Part shown: in pieces, positions 1 through 11,339 of the stretch | Numbering within the stretch: position 1 is the first letter of the stretch | Layout: each line of letters opens with the position of its first letter | Assembly: GCA_019925795.1 (NCBI GenBank) | Contig: CM034314.1 | Location: 30,373,774-30,437,773, forward strand | Origin: Dendrobium chrysotoxum | Lineage: Eukaryota; Streptophyta; Magnoliopsida; Asparagales; Orchidaceae | DNA length: 64,000 nt | Direction: 5' to 3' | Translations under genes and position numbers: made by a program | The notes under the pieces: generated by a model | What the model saw: only the letters and a program-made list of their open reading frames with translations | Database searches by the model: none | What the model was told of the DNA's origin: nothing

Positions 1-830
1 CCTTTAACCTAAAATCATTTTTATGGAATCATCATTAGCATCACACATCAATTCAAAATTAAGAGACTATTTAGGTGAAATGATGATAAGTGTAGTAGCA
101 AAGCACTTCTTAATCTTCTCAAATGCAGTAAGTAATCAGAATAAAAATTGAAAGGTTATATCTTTTTCAAGTAAATGTCATTGAAACCTGGTAATTTATG
201 AAAATTCCTTTATGAAACACCTGTATAATTTGGCATGAAGATATAAAACGTCATTCTAAGTCTAAAAAATCATCTATGAACATCTCAATGCCTTGCTCTA
301 TTAAATCATAAAATATTGACATCATACATCTATGAGATGTCACAAGGGCATTACACAAGCCAAAAGACATATGCCTAAATGTAGAGGTTCCATAAGGACT
401 AGGGAAAGCTATCTTATCTTAATCTTCTTGGGTAATGGGAATCTAATGGTAACAAGAGTAGCCGTCTAAGAAATAGTAGGAAGGATGCCCAACTAATTTA
501 TCTAATATTTTATTAATAAATGGAAACAAAAAATGATCCTTTTTAATGGCTTTATTAAGCTTTTGATAATCAATACAAATCCTCCACCTGATAATATTAC
601 CAGTAGGAATAAGTTCAATCTTCTAATTTGTAACAATAGTAAATCCTTCTATCTTAGGGGTTCAGTGAAGGGGACTAACTTAATCACTATCATAAATAGG
701 ATAAATGATACCCACATTCAATCACTTCAAAAGTTTTTTCTTTACCACTTCTTTCATGGTTAGATTCAACCTCCTATATAGGTCTAATATAGGTTGGTAA
801 GCTTCTTCCAATAAAATCTTATGCATGAAA
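1..830 (-). pseudogene. Athila-like Ty3/gypsy reverse transcriptase, decayed
   Basis: Read on the minus strand, this stretch gives the C-terminal half of a Ty3/gypsy reverse transcriptase and the start of its RNase H. Visible landmarks are SPYGTSTFRHM, then FGLCNALVTSHRCM, then the catalytic-site block MFIDDF near 260-290, and at the window edge AFEKIKKCF and FELMCDAND. The FGLCNA/FIDDF pattern is typical of the Athila lineage, whereas Tat elements have FGLKNAGATYQRA and YVDDL. Between the catalytic block and FELMCDAND only about 40 residues remain, where the family has roughly twice that, so an internal deletion is likely. Stops and frame changes make it a pseudogene. It belongs with the protease and gag segments to its right, and the element continues off the left edge of the window. 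Confidence 0.85.
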
Positions 831-1229
831 ATGGAAGGACTAATCCCCTAAATGTTAGTAATAGGCAAGCAAAAGTCTTTTTCATACTAAGAAAGGACTT
901 TAATCAATTTACATTCCTAATGTTTTTCAAGGTTAGTAGAGATAATGATAGGTAAAGTTGACTCCTCTTATAAAAACGCATAGTTTAGTGGGTAGGAAGT
1001 GCTTTCAATTATATCTTTCTTGCCTTAAATACATATTAGTTTAAAGGTTTCCCTAGGGATGATTTATCTAAGACTTCAAATATCTATTTATACATCCTAG
1101 GGCTTTCACTAATAATATGAAAAATATCTCCCTCCATCTTATATAAATCATCCTCACTCAACACCATATTCATCAGACTACCACCCAAAAGTATCTCCAT
1201 AGCATCTAACCCTTAGAAAATTTCATTGA

Positions 1230-1570
1230 TTTCAATATATTAGAAGTGACTTCCTTATCTTGAACTCTCATGGTTAACTCTTCTTTTTCAACATCAATCA
1301 TAGCCATCCTTGTACCAAAGAAAGGTCTTCCAAGGATAATAGTTATTTCCTTATCTTCATCCATTTACAAAATAATAAAATCAATAAGAAAACTGCACCT
1401 ATCAACCTTCAGTTAAATATCCTTTATTACCCTTTAAAATGGGTGAATGAATGATCGGCTAATTATATGGTAACAATGGTATGTTTGACTTCTCTTAGGT
1501 CTAATCTTTTATAAATATAAAAGGGCATAAGATTGATACTAACATCACAAAGTGCTCTCCCATAAAATTT
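1230..1570 (-). pseudogene. Athila-like aspartic protease remnant
   Basis: The minus strand encodes ALCDVSINLMPFYIYKRLD followed by an in-frame stop region and then EITIILGRPFFGTRMAMIDV. In gypsy proteases the first block normally reads ALCDLGASINLMP, with the catalytic D-x-G. Here the Gly-Ala is missing, so the active-site loop is broken. The second block is the ILGRPF motif that follows the flap in this family. The segment lies between the RT (lower coordinates) and gag (higher coordinates), the normal gag-protease-RT order on this strand. Its role would have been to cut the Gag-Pol polyprotein. It is not functional. Confidence 0.75.
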
Positions 1571-2279
1571 ATATCATATAGCCATCAAGATAGTAAAACT
1601 ACCATGATCCTTAAGGTTTTATAAGATTTCTTCTATACAATGGCAATACACTCTTTGGAAAGAGCTACGATTTCAAAATCTCCTAATTTCCTATTTTTTC
1701 TTAAATTATTTGTCATAAATTTTAATAAGTAAGCATTTATTCTAGAGCTTCAGTAAAAGATATATTAATTATTAACTTCAAGATTTCTAAAAGTCTAGAA
1801 AACTTCCTATCCAAGTTTTATTTTAGCAATCACTAAGGAAAAGGTGGTGGTCGTCTCTCATCCACCTTCCTAATTTGTTTATCTATTTCCTTCATAGGTT
1901 TAGATGACTTTTTAGAATTAATAAGGTCTAATGGGGTTTCCTCAATAATATCCTCTATTGACTTCTCTTCCTTGCAGAACTTTTCCTCAATTCTTTTCCA
2001 CTCCTAACCTGAATAGCTTTGCTTTGTTTCTTATTCATTTATTTTGGATTTACTTCAATGTTACTAGGTCTCATTCCCTAGGGAATATTGGTCAAAGATC
2101 CTTCTAATCGTCCTAATTTTTTTTCAATATTTACAATGGAAGCAACCTAACTTTACAATTGTAAACCCATTTATAATATAAATTCATCTAAAGAAGGCTT
2201 CTTACCTTACGTTAATTATTTGAGTGAAAACTAGGGGAATAACTAGGCCTTAGGTTTGCAAAATTTTGAGGAGGGTGGT

Positions 2280-3230
2280 TCAAATTTCCTACTTGGTTTT
2301 GTTCTTAGAGTTCCAAATATTATTACCATTTTTATTATTACTCCAATTTAAATTGGGAAGATTTATGCAACCAAGATTATAAATATTTGAGAAAGGTTTA
2401 TTAGTTACATTATTGATTACATTAATGGATTCTACTCCTGATACATTAAGGTTACTAGAGGCTCCAAAGATATTCTCTTCTATAGTCAAAGGTGAATTTT
2501 GAGGTGAGTTAAATCCAAGATTATTTATTTTTTTAGATATGCTAGCTATTTGTGAATTAAAATTGATATAGAATCCCATTAATGAACACTATCTACCTTC
2601 CTAGGATTAATGCTTTTAGATGGCCATTGAAAATCATTGGTAGTTATCTCCTCAATCTAAGCATATGCCTCATCAAAGAGATTTTACATCAGAGAACCAC
2701 CACCAGCAACATCAATAATTGATCTAAGAGAACCTATAAGAGCGTTATAAAATATTTGAATGACTTGCCAATTAGGGAGGGCATGGTGAGGACATATCAA
2801 AGTTCTTTAAATCCCTCCCATGACTCATAAATGGATTCTCCATCGAACTGGGTGAATGAGGTAATATCATTTTTAAGCTTAACAGTTTTAGATAGGGAAA
2901 ATATTTAGCCAAAATTTTATGGGCTAAGTCATTATAGGTTTAATTGAGCTTGTAGGTACCACATATTAATTGTATCCTTAAGTGCTAAAGGAAATAACCT
3001 ATGTCTAATGGCATCATTAGAAACACCATGATATTTAAAGATTAGACATATTTCATGGAAACTAGCTTTGTGCAGATTTGGTTCTTCTATTGGTATTCTC
3101 CCAATCTAAGAGTTTTGAACCATTTGAATTATTACAATTTTTAGTTTAAAATTTTTATCTTGAAAGCTAGGTCTATTTAGGCTTTAATGAATGCCTCAAA
3201 CCATAATGTTAGTGTGTTCCCTAGGCAGAC
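2280..3230 (-). pseudogene. Athila-like gag (retrotransposon gag domain), decayed
   Basis: Minus-strand reading gives KLKNDITSFTQFDGESIYESW, a frameshift, then PHHALPNWQVIQIFYNAL, AGGGSLM, a stop, FDEAYA, a stop and NDFQWP. This matches the retrotransposon gag domain of Athila/Tat elements, which reads roughly FLRNDITSFQQ.EGESLYEAWERFKELLRRCPHHG.P.W..IQ.FYNGL, then DAAAGG, then EEAYEL.E.MA.N.YQW. The open 96-codon stretch at 2289-2579 is the gag tail after this domain and is rich in Asn. Gag forms the virus-like particle that packages element RNA. Several frameshifts and stops show it is dead. Confidence 0.8.
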
Positions 3231-3530
3231 TAGGTTGATCATTTTATTGGAATTTTCTTAGCCATTTTTAAATCTTTTTGTAATTTTTTAGTTTTTAAAT
3301 TTTATAAGTGTTTTTCCAATTTCAACATCAAACAAGATTTCTATTGGTTGTTTATTACCACACATGCAATTGTAAGAAACACAATATAAAATGTGTAAAA
3401 TATTAAATAATAACAATTAATAGTATGCAAGGCATTACTAAAATGGCAACAATAAAAATTAAACTAGATTAAGTTTTATAGTTTGTTTTGTAATATAAAA
3501 TGCAAAATAGAGTAATTAATTTAAAGAGTT

Positions 3531-3560
3531 CCCCAATAATGTTGCCAAAAACTTGACAAA
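3531..3560 (-). other. Primer-binding/leader junction of Athila-Tat type element
   Basis: Read on the plus strand, this is a decayed form of a motif very common in plant Athila/Tat elements (ccccggcaacggcgcc, then aaaaacttga). Here it reads ccccaataatgttgcc and then aaaaacttgaca. In the element's own (minus) orientation it lies directly downstream of the 5' LTR, so it marks the boundary between the LTR to the right and the gag leader to the left. The identification rests on recalled motif similarity. The first bases of the LTR are probably tgaca at about 3554. Confidence 0.6.
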
Positions 3561-4434
3561 TTCTATTTACACACACTACTTGATTCAATAAATATTATTT
3601 AACTTTCTAAGGTGTAAATATTATTCTATGCAACTGCACGTATCACATCAAGTAATGAAGTGATGAGAAGAGTATCATTTCCACAGGGAGTTTGAAAATT
3701 TATTAATTCACTATAGTACTACCTAATGAAATAACTATATTTTTCTAGCCAGAATATTAAAAATAGGTTGTGCAAATTAAAAATAAAAAGTTATAGTTAT
3801 AGAAGGTAAATTCTTAAATTATAAAATCTCCAATAATTGATATTTAAAAATGTAAATTCACATATGTGTGGTTTTGTACCTATTGTTATTGTGAATTAGA
3901 GCATAAGTACACCTCATCTATTTCGAGCTCATTTTGAGTATTTGATAGGATTTCTCTGAATTACAATTTTACTATCTCCTTAAGATCACATAACCCTAAC
4001 CACCATATATCTATGTTAAAGTAAGATTACATTTTAAAACCTCTATTTATTCTTCTACTCCTCTGTCAAGGCTCTAGATCACACTAGCTTTTATGTTCAT
4101 ACATGGTCTATACGTAAAGTAATCTGGGCTTGGAGGAATTAAAAATAGCTGGAAGTAATTTGTAAGGATCAAACCTACTATATGCAATTCATGGCTCTTA
4201 AATAATCTTTATTCATAATAATGAGATTAGCTAGACATGTATATAAAATTAAACATCACAAATATTTTAAAATTTAGTAATAAAAAAAAATTCAAACTAT
4301 AAAACAATTTATAAGCTATAAAAAGAAATGTTAGAGGTGACCTAGATCAATAGTACATACTCCTTTATACTCCAACATAAGACTCCACATAGGCACAAAA
4401 GAGCTAATTCACCTTTATAATTATCTTCTACACT

Positions 4435-4484
<50 letters not shown>

Positions 4485-4860
4485 TGTCTCTCTAAAGTGT
4501 CAACCCCTTCAGATGAACTATAAGACTACTATTTATAAAATTTCAAAATAATGGAACTTGCACCACAGTGCTAGCTTGGTGGCACAATGGCGCTTCTAGA
4601 CTAATGTGCTGGTTCACCATTCAATACATCGGTTCACCAGTCTAATATTCTCACACCATAATGCTAGGTGATTTGGCACTGTAGTGCTCAATTTAGCATT
4701 GTGGTGCTTCTTAGATAGTGCTTTAGTGCTATGCTTTCTAGTAAATATTTTGAGGCCTCTCCCCTAGGGTATTACACCTGTGGTGCTACAGTGGTGGGGA
4801 AATATATGGCATTGTGGTGCTGGTTCAGATTTAATAAATTTTGACCTATTTCTTGCCCAA
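3554..4860 (-). repeat. LTR of the Athila-like element
   Basis: This non-coding sequence begins at the leader junction and contains, at 3640-3710, a stretch like the widespread Athila/Tat LTR segment (gcaagtgcacg, caagtaat, then gagtatc.t.ccacaggga). Further right, at 4560-4830, it holds many short imperfect palindromes of the type gcaccacagtgc or gcattgtggtgc. A CA microsatellite lies inside it. The right boundary is uncertain because no clear TG/CA end or target duplication was found, so 4860 is where the palindrome-rich segment stops. Confidence 0.6.
4435..4480. repeat. (CA)n microsatellite
   Basis: About 23 CA units with one interruption (caaaca), inside the Athila-like LTR. Confidence 0.98.
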
Positions 4861-5945
4861 AAATATAATAATTAAAAGCATAATAAACATTATATATGTA
4901 ATTCATACTTAATAATTTTTCTCTTATCATTCGCTATCATAGGAAGGATCCATATTAGCTTTAGAAAGAGGATATGCATGGATGTTATAATACTATAGGG
5001 CAGAAGAAGAATTATAATATCGCATGGGTATACCTCGATAAGTATCCTTACAAAGTAATAATTAACATGACCTAAATAATATGGAGGAACATATAATGGT
5101 TGAATACCCATTGGCATAACTTGATTTCCCTTATGTCACCATTCCCTAAAAAATTGAATTTGTATCTGAAAGACTCCCATAAATAAAATTGATCATAATA
5201 AGAATGATGGTGTTCATTATCTTAGACGTAACCCCTTGGTTTAGTTTGGAGAGATCATAATTTAACAAATTGTATGAACATTATAAAACATGGTCAACAT
5301 TCTTTCCAATTCATTGATTGACATAGAGTTTTAGAATCAAATATATTAGTGTAATATTTACAAGATTCAATACACAAGATGGCACTTATTCTATAAAACA
5401 ATCCATTCTTGAGTTATGAGTATTTTTTCATATATAATAGTCAAAGTTAGCTTCTTAAGAGATCTATCTAAAGTGGAGAAAGTAACCCACAATATGCATG
5501 AATACGACCCAACCATAGTAGAAATGTATATTGGCTCTTATTTGCCTTGGGTTTACTTTACACATATTAGTTCAATGACTCCATAGAAAGATAATCAATA
5601 TGCAAGAAATATAAAACTTATTCTTTTAATTTTTAAGAAGACCATACCCACATGATAAAGGAGAAATTTACATTAACATGGGGTTTTTTAATCTTCTAAC
5701 ATTTTTATTCACATCATCAATAAATTCTTTTTTTATTTTTGATAGTCAAGTCTAAGTTATAAAACAAAAAAAATCTTTATAACATAACGAATAATTATAT
5801 AAGTAGAAACATAAATAATTCCTATGTATAAGAAGCAATTGCAAATAATAACATTTTATTGCATTATCAAAATATTATATGCAAATAAGAGAATAGAATA
5901 AAAAATTACACATCAAGGCCCATAAAGTCATCTTCCTATAAGAAG
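4861..5945. other. No recognisable gene; probable decayed repeat
   Basis: AT-rich sequence between the Athila-like LTR and the next gypsy fragment. A 75-codon open frame at 4890-5117 (minus) has no family resemblance I can see. The position just downstream (in element sense) of a Tat polyprotein end suggests 3' non-coding retrotransposon sequence, but nothing in it proves that. Confidence 0.4.
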
Positions 5946-5950
5946 TTTCA

Positions 5951-6430
5951 TCAACCATAACACTTTTTAAGATATCTCCCATTATCAGGAGTCACTTGAT
6001 GGGAACCATCTAATTTAACCAATAATTTATCTCCCACCTTATAGGCCTTCTTAATTTTGAATGGAACTTCCCATGTTGGTTCAAAATTTGCACACTCGTG
6101 ATGATAAGACACTACTAAACATCGTTGGACTAAAACTGAATCATCGAGAATAATGGTTTTGGATATTACCAACTTATCATGAGCACTAAACATATAAGCA
6201 CATTATAGTTCTAGATTCTAGAAAAATGTTTCAAAAGCATATTATGGTAATCTAGCTCTCAAAACCTAAGCTCGATACTCTTACTGAGATTTATCATCTT
6301 ACTAAAGGCAACATGTAACATGGGAATATCAACTTCAAGTACATGGGTCTCCTTAGACTGAAAAATTATCACATAAGGTGTAAAACATGTAAGTGTATGT
6401 AAGATAGGCCCTCAATGCCTAATCTAGTTT
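5951..6430 (-). pseudogene. Tat-type gypsy integrase C-terminus (end of polyprotein)
   Basis: The minus strand carries an open frame at 5951-6193 reading FEPTWEVPFKIKKAYKVGDK, then LVKLDGSHQVTPDNGRYLKK and CYG before the stop. This matches the C-terminal end of Tat-lineage Pol proteins (about F.PNWEGPY.VKKAY..GA..L.D.DG.E.P.PVN...LKKYY). Upstream in element sense, at about 6290-6400, TPYVIIFQSKETHVLEVDIP resembles the TPFSLVYG.EAVLP.EVEIPS block of the integrase C-terminal region. The final segment is still open, but the linker between the blocks is frameshifted. The RNase H at 7331-7582 is on the same strand and in the right order. Confidence 0.75.
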
Positions 6431-7330
6431 ATTTTAACATTCTTTCTTATTCATTTAAAGAAATTTCTTATTAAGATTCACCAATATTTTATTAAAACTT
6501 CAAACATGCCATTTGCTCTGAGATAATATATAGTATAGTATCGCTAATCAATGTTATCATACCAAGTAAATGCTACACATTATTTACTTAAACTTCTCAG
6601 AGGAGGATAACTTTCACCTATTTAGGGAAGTTGTTTATAGATTTAAGTGTAAATTTATAGCCTCTAGAAGATTAAGTTCAGTGTGATAAATAATACCAAC
6701 TCCAAAAAACATGAAGGGGCATGATGCTATTTTAGAATGATTTTTTTTTTAATTTTTGTAGTATTTGACTAAGAATTTGAAACGTGTAGTATTTCTTTGC
6801 ATATTCTATACAATCTTGTTTCATCAATGGCTAGTAATAACTTAGACTATTCATTTTCAATTTTGTTTGTTATAAATAGATAGGACCACTTTACCCTCAC
6901 ACATCTCGCCCATGACCTTAATATTTTCTTCTCTTTTAAGGCATTAAAACTACACCTTGTTAAACAAGAGGTGGTGCTAGGTGTGATTAATAATAGTAAA
7001 TGATATTGCTTTTTATTGGATTTGAATTATCTTATAATGATTATCTAGAAGTCTTCCTTTTGTTATGTATTCAAATAACAAGCTACTTCTAGTGATCTTA
7101 ACTTTTAGTAGATGTTACTAGTATAGAACCTTATTCATTTGAGAGTGTGGTTTTAGGATGATCAAGTTATGATTGTGACTTGACCCTTGTATTTTGGATC
7201 ACCACTATTACAAGATAGCCTTCAAGATTATATAGCTCCATAACTAATTTGGATAAAGAATTAACCTTTCTATTAAAGGAATAAGAAGCCTTAATTAGTG
7301 TAAAGTAAGGAATTTTTTCCTACATAGCCA
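6431..7330 (-). pseudogene. Heavily decayed integrase region of the same Tat element
   Basis: This lies where the integrase core should be, between an RNase H on the right and an integrase C-terminus on the left, in minus sense. I could not read convincing catalytic D,D,E blocks through the frameshifts. The assignment is positional. Confidence 0.4.
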
Positions 7331-7582
7331 TTACCCACCTATATTAATATAAGAGGTCAGGTTTGAGGGAATTATTGTCCTAATCATTTGGTAAATGACA
7401 AGTTGAGAGTGTTCATATATTTTAACTTTCTTTTCCTCAATTTGAATGGAGATTTTGAGTCCAAGAATTAGTGTCTTATAATATGCCTCTTTGTTTATAT
7501 GTAGGTTTGTCAAACTATATATATACCAAAGAATAGGAGACACAAAGATTAGAATTATTTCAACCTTTAGTTTTTTGAACAA
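7331..7582 (-). pseudogene. Tat-type second RNase H (aRNH) fragment
   Basis: An 83-codon open frame reads VEIILIFVSPILWYIYSLTN, then LHINKEAYYKTLILGLKISI, then KVKIYEHSQLVIYQM. Tat-lineage elements carry an extra RNase H with the pattern GAGIVLISPEG....YSF.L....TNN.AEYEALI.GL..A...GI..L.VYGDSQLVI.Q. The N(K)EA, ALI-GL and (D)SQLVI blocks are clear. The catalytic Asp of YGDSQ has become His (YEHSQ), so even this open piece would be inactive. It would have degraded the RNA strand of the RNA-DNA hybrid during reverse transcription. Confidence 0.75.
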
Positions 7583-8840
7583 TTTCTTATGAGTTTATAT
7601 TTATTAAAGTTACTCTATCAAAATAGGGATCCCATTCTTTTAATTTGACCATTAATACCTACCTAGTTGAAAGGTTATCATTTGAAGGTTGTGGTCATTA
7701 AAATAGTATAGACTATGGGTAAGTATACATTGGCATCTCAAAGAGTGCTTAAGGCTTCATCTTCTCCCTGTGTAAAGGTCCTATGGAGAAACTCTCCAAA
7801 AAAAAGAGAACATCTTGATAGGGTTGTGAGAAATTGATCCTAACCTATACTAATCTTATTTCCCTTAGCCTGGGAAGAGTAGAAAAATGAAATCTTGACC
7901 ATTCAACCTACTTAAAATAGATTTAATGGATTTTATCTAGCTGGACAAATGCAAGTTTAATTTTCCCTTAATAATAAATGAATTTACCTAGAATTCAGTG
8001 AGATTTTCTTATAAAAAATATATATACCCAAATTCTATGAACCTATGATTTTATTTTCTCTATTTATAATTTTTTAGACCTATTTAAAAAAAATAGGGAT
8101 ATTTCTAGCATCAAGATATATTTCTTTATTTTTTTAAGTGTTGTCTATGTCACGTACAAAATATTCAAAATTTTGAATGAAAATGAGGATATTTGAAAGT
8201 TGTCATTTTTTCACAAGTGTGCATATTGCTAGGATATCTTTTGCAAAGATGTACCTTGTTGTTATAGAGATGACCTTGTTTATTAAGAATTATTTGAGAA
8301 CTTTTTCTATTTTTAATAATTAAAACATATAAGATTTTAATTATTGAATTAATAAAAACATTTTAAATATAATTAGAGTTTGAGTTATTAGATTATGTCA
8401 TACAATATATCACATGTATTTTATGATCCATTATAATAGAAGATTCCATAGAAACAAATAATTGGGTAAAAAACATAATTATTCAAAAAAAGGAATATTT
8501 AATGAAAATACTAAAAATTTCCAGAAAGTATCATAAAAGTTTCATTAGGCTGGTCTAATGATTGATCATAAAAGAATTAGATAACATCACTATAACATGT
8601 ATTATCATCTTTTGATTATTTACAAAATATTCTAATCATTAAAATTAGACATCTATAGGATTATGTAGCTATTACATCGACAACCATTTCTAATTTCTAA
8701 TATTGGTCTATTTGATCTTAATTTGAAATTCTTCATCATGAGTTTAATTGATGTGTTGAAATCTACACATTATACTTAGACTGCATTACTTGGATTATAA
8801 ATATTGATAATTTAATTAGTATTAGACTAATCTTTTAGGG
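7583..8840 (-). pseudogene. Probable RT/RNase H tail of the Tat element, unreadable
   Basis: Minus-strand continuation of the Tat fragment, very AT-rich. Short pieces between 7600 and 7950 could come from the end of the first RNase H and linker, but frameshifts prevent a firm reading. From about 8150 to 8840 nothing is recognisable. Confidence 0.3.
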
Positions 8841-8849
8841 TGACCCACA

Positions 8850-9870
8850 TAGCATTTTGGGATCTTTAGCCCTTGTACCTTGTTAGATTCCATTAACATT
8901 GATACAAAAATGCCCATAATATACCCTTTTTAGACACCATTCAAGTTCACCTTATTTTGTGCCATTAATATTCATATATCACTTTGATTTGCATCTTATT
9001 TTTGTCTTATGGAGGAATGCCCTTGAAAATTTCCTCGTCTGCCCTGGCATCAAATTTTAGAAATTGAGATTTTCCATTACTTAAAACAAACAAGTACACC
9101 TAAAAACATAAAATTTTTAGAGGTTTGGTGATCTTCCTTTTAGAGGCCCATATGATGTCTTACTTAATTTAGCTCTAATATTAACCTTTTCAATACATAA
9201 CAAGCTTCATTCATCACTTCTAGCCAAAAGTACTTAGATAACCTATACTTATTTTGTATTGACCTAGTTAGCTTAACTAAGGCTCTATATTTCCATTTTG
9301 CTACTCTATTCTACAAAGGGTTCTAAGTGAAAAATAGTTATGTTCTATTATAGCTTCTAAAAAAAGATCTCAAATCTTTCACTCTTAAATTCACTACCGT
9401 GATTGCTATGGAAGGTGGAGATGGTGCATCTTATTTTTGTTTGAATCCATATAGAAAATGTTTAATTTCCTCAAAGGATTAACTTTTATTAGCCAAATAT
9501 TTTACCCAAGTTTACCTTGTATAATCTTTCAAAATAAAAAATTCATATGATTTACTTCTTAAGCTCATGGTTTTGATGGGTCCATGCAAGTTTATGTGAA
9601 AAATCTCTAATGGTCTACTTGTGATAATGTCATTAAGTGAGTGAAATGATGATTTCACTTGCTTTCCAAGTTGAAATGCATCACATAAGTTTTGTTTTGT
9701 GGAATTTAACTTTTGGATTCTCCTAACTAACTCTAACTAATTCTCAATGCAGTTTCGGATGAACATTAAAAATTGGTTCCATCTCATGTGATTAAACTAT
9801 CCTTTAACAAAAGGCAAGTCTTCAAAAATGTCATAATGTTGATCTGGTATAGTTGCAAGAAGAATGCAAA
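8850..9870 (-). pseudogene. SIRE/Maximus-type copia integrase fragment
   Basis: On the minus strand, read through frameshifts, the blocks are: QKLNSTKQNLCDAFQLGKQV and KSSFHSLNDIITSRPLEIFH (GAG-pre-integrase end and the H/C zinc-binding region); IAITVVNLRVKDLRSFF, which replaces the usual IRSDHGGEFEN; RSIQNKYRLSKYFWLEVMNEACYVL, split around frame changes; and VFGCK-like plus KISISKI blocks. The order matches the integrase of SIRE/Maximus copia elements (CDACQLGKQ, SSFHSKN, SRPLELLH, then the DDE core, PKYFWAEAVNTACYVLNR). It lies between two gypsy fragments of the same orientation, so it is either a nested remnant or a deletion junction. Confidence 0.75.
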
Positions 9871-10060
9871 AAAGAAAGTATTATTTTAAGGTCTATGTAT
9901 GATATCATCAACCATAAGCATAAATATAACTTTATTGATGGTTTTAAAATAATTATTATAAATACTCAAGATTAAAAAATATCTCCATTTTATTCTAATC
10001 ATCTTATCACTATATAATAGTGTTTGTTCATCATCAGATTTATTTTAAGGATGGATTTTT
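9871..10060. other. Junction between copia and gypsy remnants
   Basis: AT-rich sequence with no confident coding assignment. The copia frame fades near 9870-9900, and the Tat polyprotein end begins just above 10060. Confidence 0.3.
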
Positions 10061-11110
10061 TAGAAATTTCCCATTGATTAGGTGCATTAGATGAGTGACA
10101 TCTTCATCTACCAAAATATAACATCCTCCTATGTATACTAGCTCTTTTACAAAGGGGCCTTCTAGACTAGGTTCAAAAATTATGCCTTGCCAACAATGAG
10201 TGATAATAGCTCATGTTAAGGCGGTCGAAGTCAACAACTAAAACTATTCTAGGTGTAACCAATTTATTATGAGCCTAAGCCTTTCTTGGACCTAGAATCT
10301 AAGATCATCATGATTGTCTAAGAATCAAGTATTTTGCATATGGTTAAAATTCATGCTCATGGATATTTATAGGGAAGGCAATTCTACATACATAAGGACT
10401 ACTTTTGACCAAAATGTTAAGGAATAAAGAGGTGAATGAGTTTGAATTTTATAAATAGTTTGTTAAGCACATAGATCTCTTGCATTTTATCATGCCATTC
10501 ACATTATATGGTAGGCAAATTTTCTTTATGATGATAATAAATGTCTTTTTAAGAGATATTCTTAAATGATTGGCATGAGGGTAATAATTTGAGGATCACT
10601 ACCCATTAATATTATTACATCATGTAAATTTATTAATGTTGTTTCTTTTAAAACTCCATTACAATTTTAGATATAATGTGATGACGTACACAAAAGTGAT
10701 AGATAATTTGAATGCAAATGAATTACAATACATTATCTTTATATACTTTTCTTAATCAAATAGTTCAACCTAATTAGAAAGGTTATCAGTAATAGGTCAT
10801 ATGAATTTATGTGCTTTTGATAAAGGAGATTTAATAGAACCAACAATATCTATACCCATCATTCACTTGGCCATGAAGAAATAATTATATATAAGAAATA
10901 TGAAGACATTTGGGGAATAGGGCTATATTTGGCATTGTTAACATCCATTTACAAAATACATATAATCTTATGTAATAATTAGCTAGTAATATGCCATTAT
11001 GTATAGTTTTAACATCATCTTAAGGCCTGATTGCTGAGTGCCCCACATAGGCTTTCATTGACTTCTCTAATGACCTTATGAGATGCATTGTTATCAAGAT
11101 AGTAAAGCCA
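10061..11110 (-). pseudogene. Tat-type gypsy integrase, decayed
   Basis: Minus-strand reading from right to left gives KAYVGHSAIRP near 11050 (HEG.CGAH.SGPKM zinc-finger region), NGILLANYYIR (GYYWPTM), VNDGYRYCWFY then ISFIKSTHKFI near 10810-10860 (WGMDIVGPI.P.SS.GH.FI), IYHFCVRHHIISK (IYRFGVPRHI.SDNG), LTFWSKVVLMYVELPSL (VYG.EAVLPIEVEIPS) and finally FEPSLEGPFVKELVYIGGCY with HLMHLINGKFLKN (F.PNWEGPY.VKKAY, PVN.K.LKK). Order and spacing are those of a complete Tat integrase, but stops and frameshifts are frequent. Integrase would insert element cDNA into chromosomes. Confidence 0.8.
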
Positions 11111-11339
11111 TATCTGGCTAATTAAGTAGTGGTATAAAATAACATTAATTTAATTATATAGTAATGCCCTATTTTGGATTTGAAAAGAGAAAGAGAGATA
11201 TGGAGAAAATCATCCTCGATTAAGATTGTCTATGAAAATTTGATGCCAATCTATTAATGGGTAATAGAATTTAACTTTTTTAATCTATGAATAACTTGAA
11301 GGATCTAAGTAAGCTAGAGATAATATTTGCCTTTTTTTG

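Noticed and set aside
10061..11110. Endogenous pararetrovirus
   Set aside because: An integrase with zinc-binding and core blocks is present, which pararetroviruses lack; order and motifs fit Tat gypsy elements.
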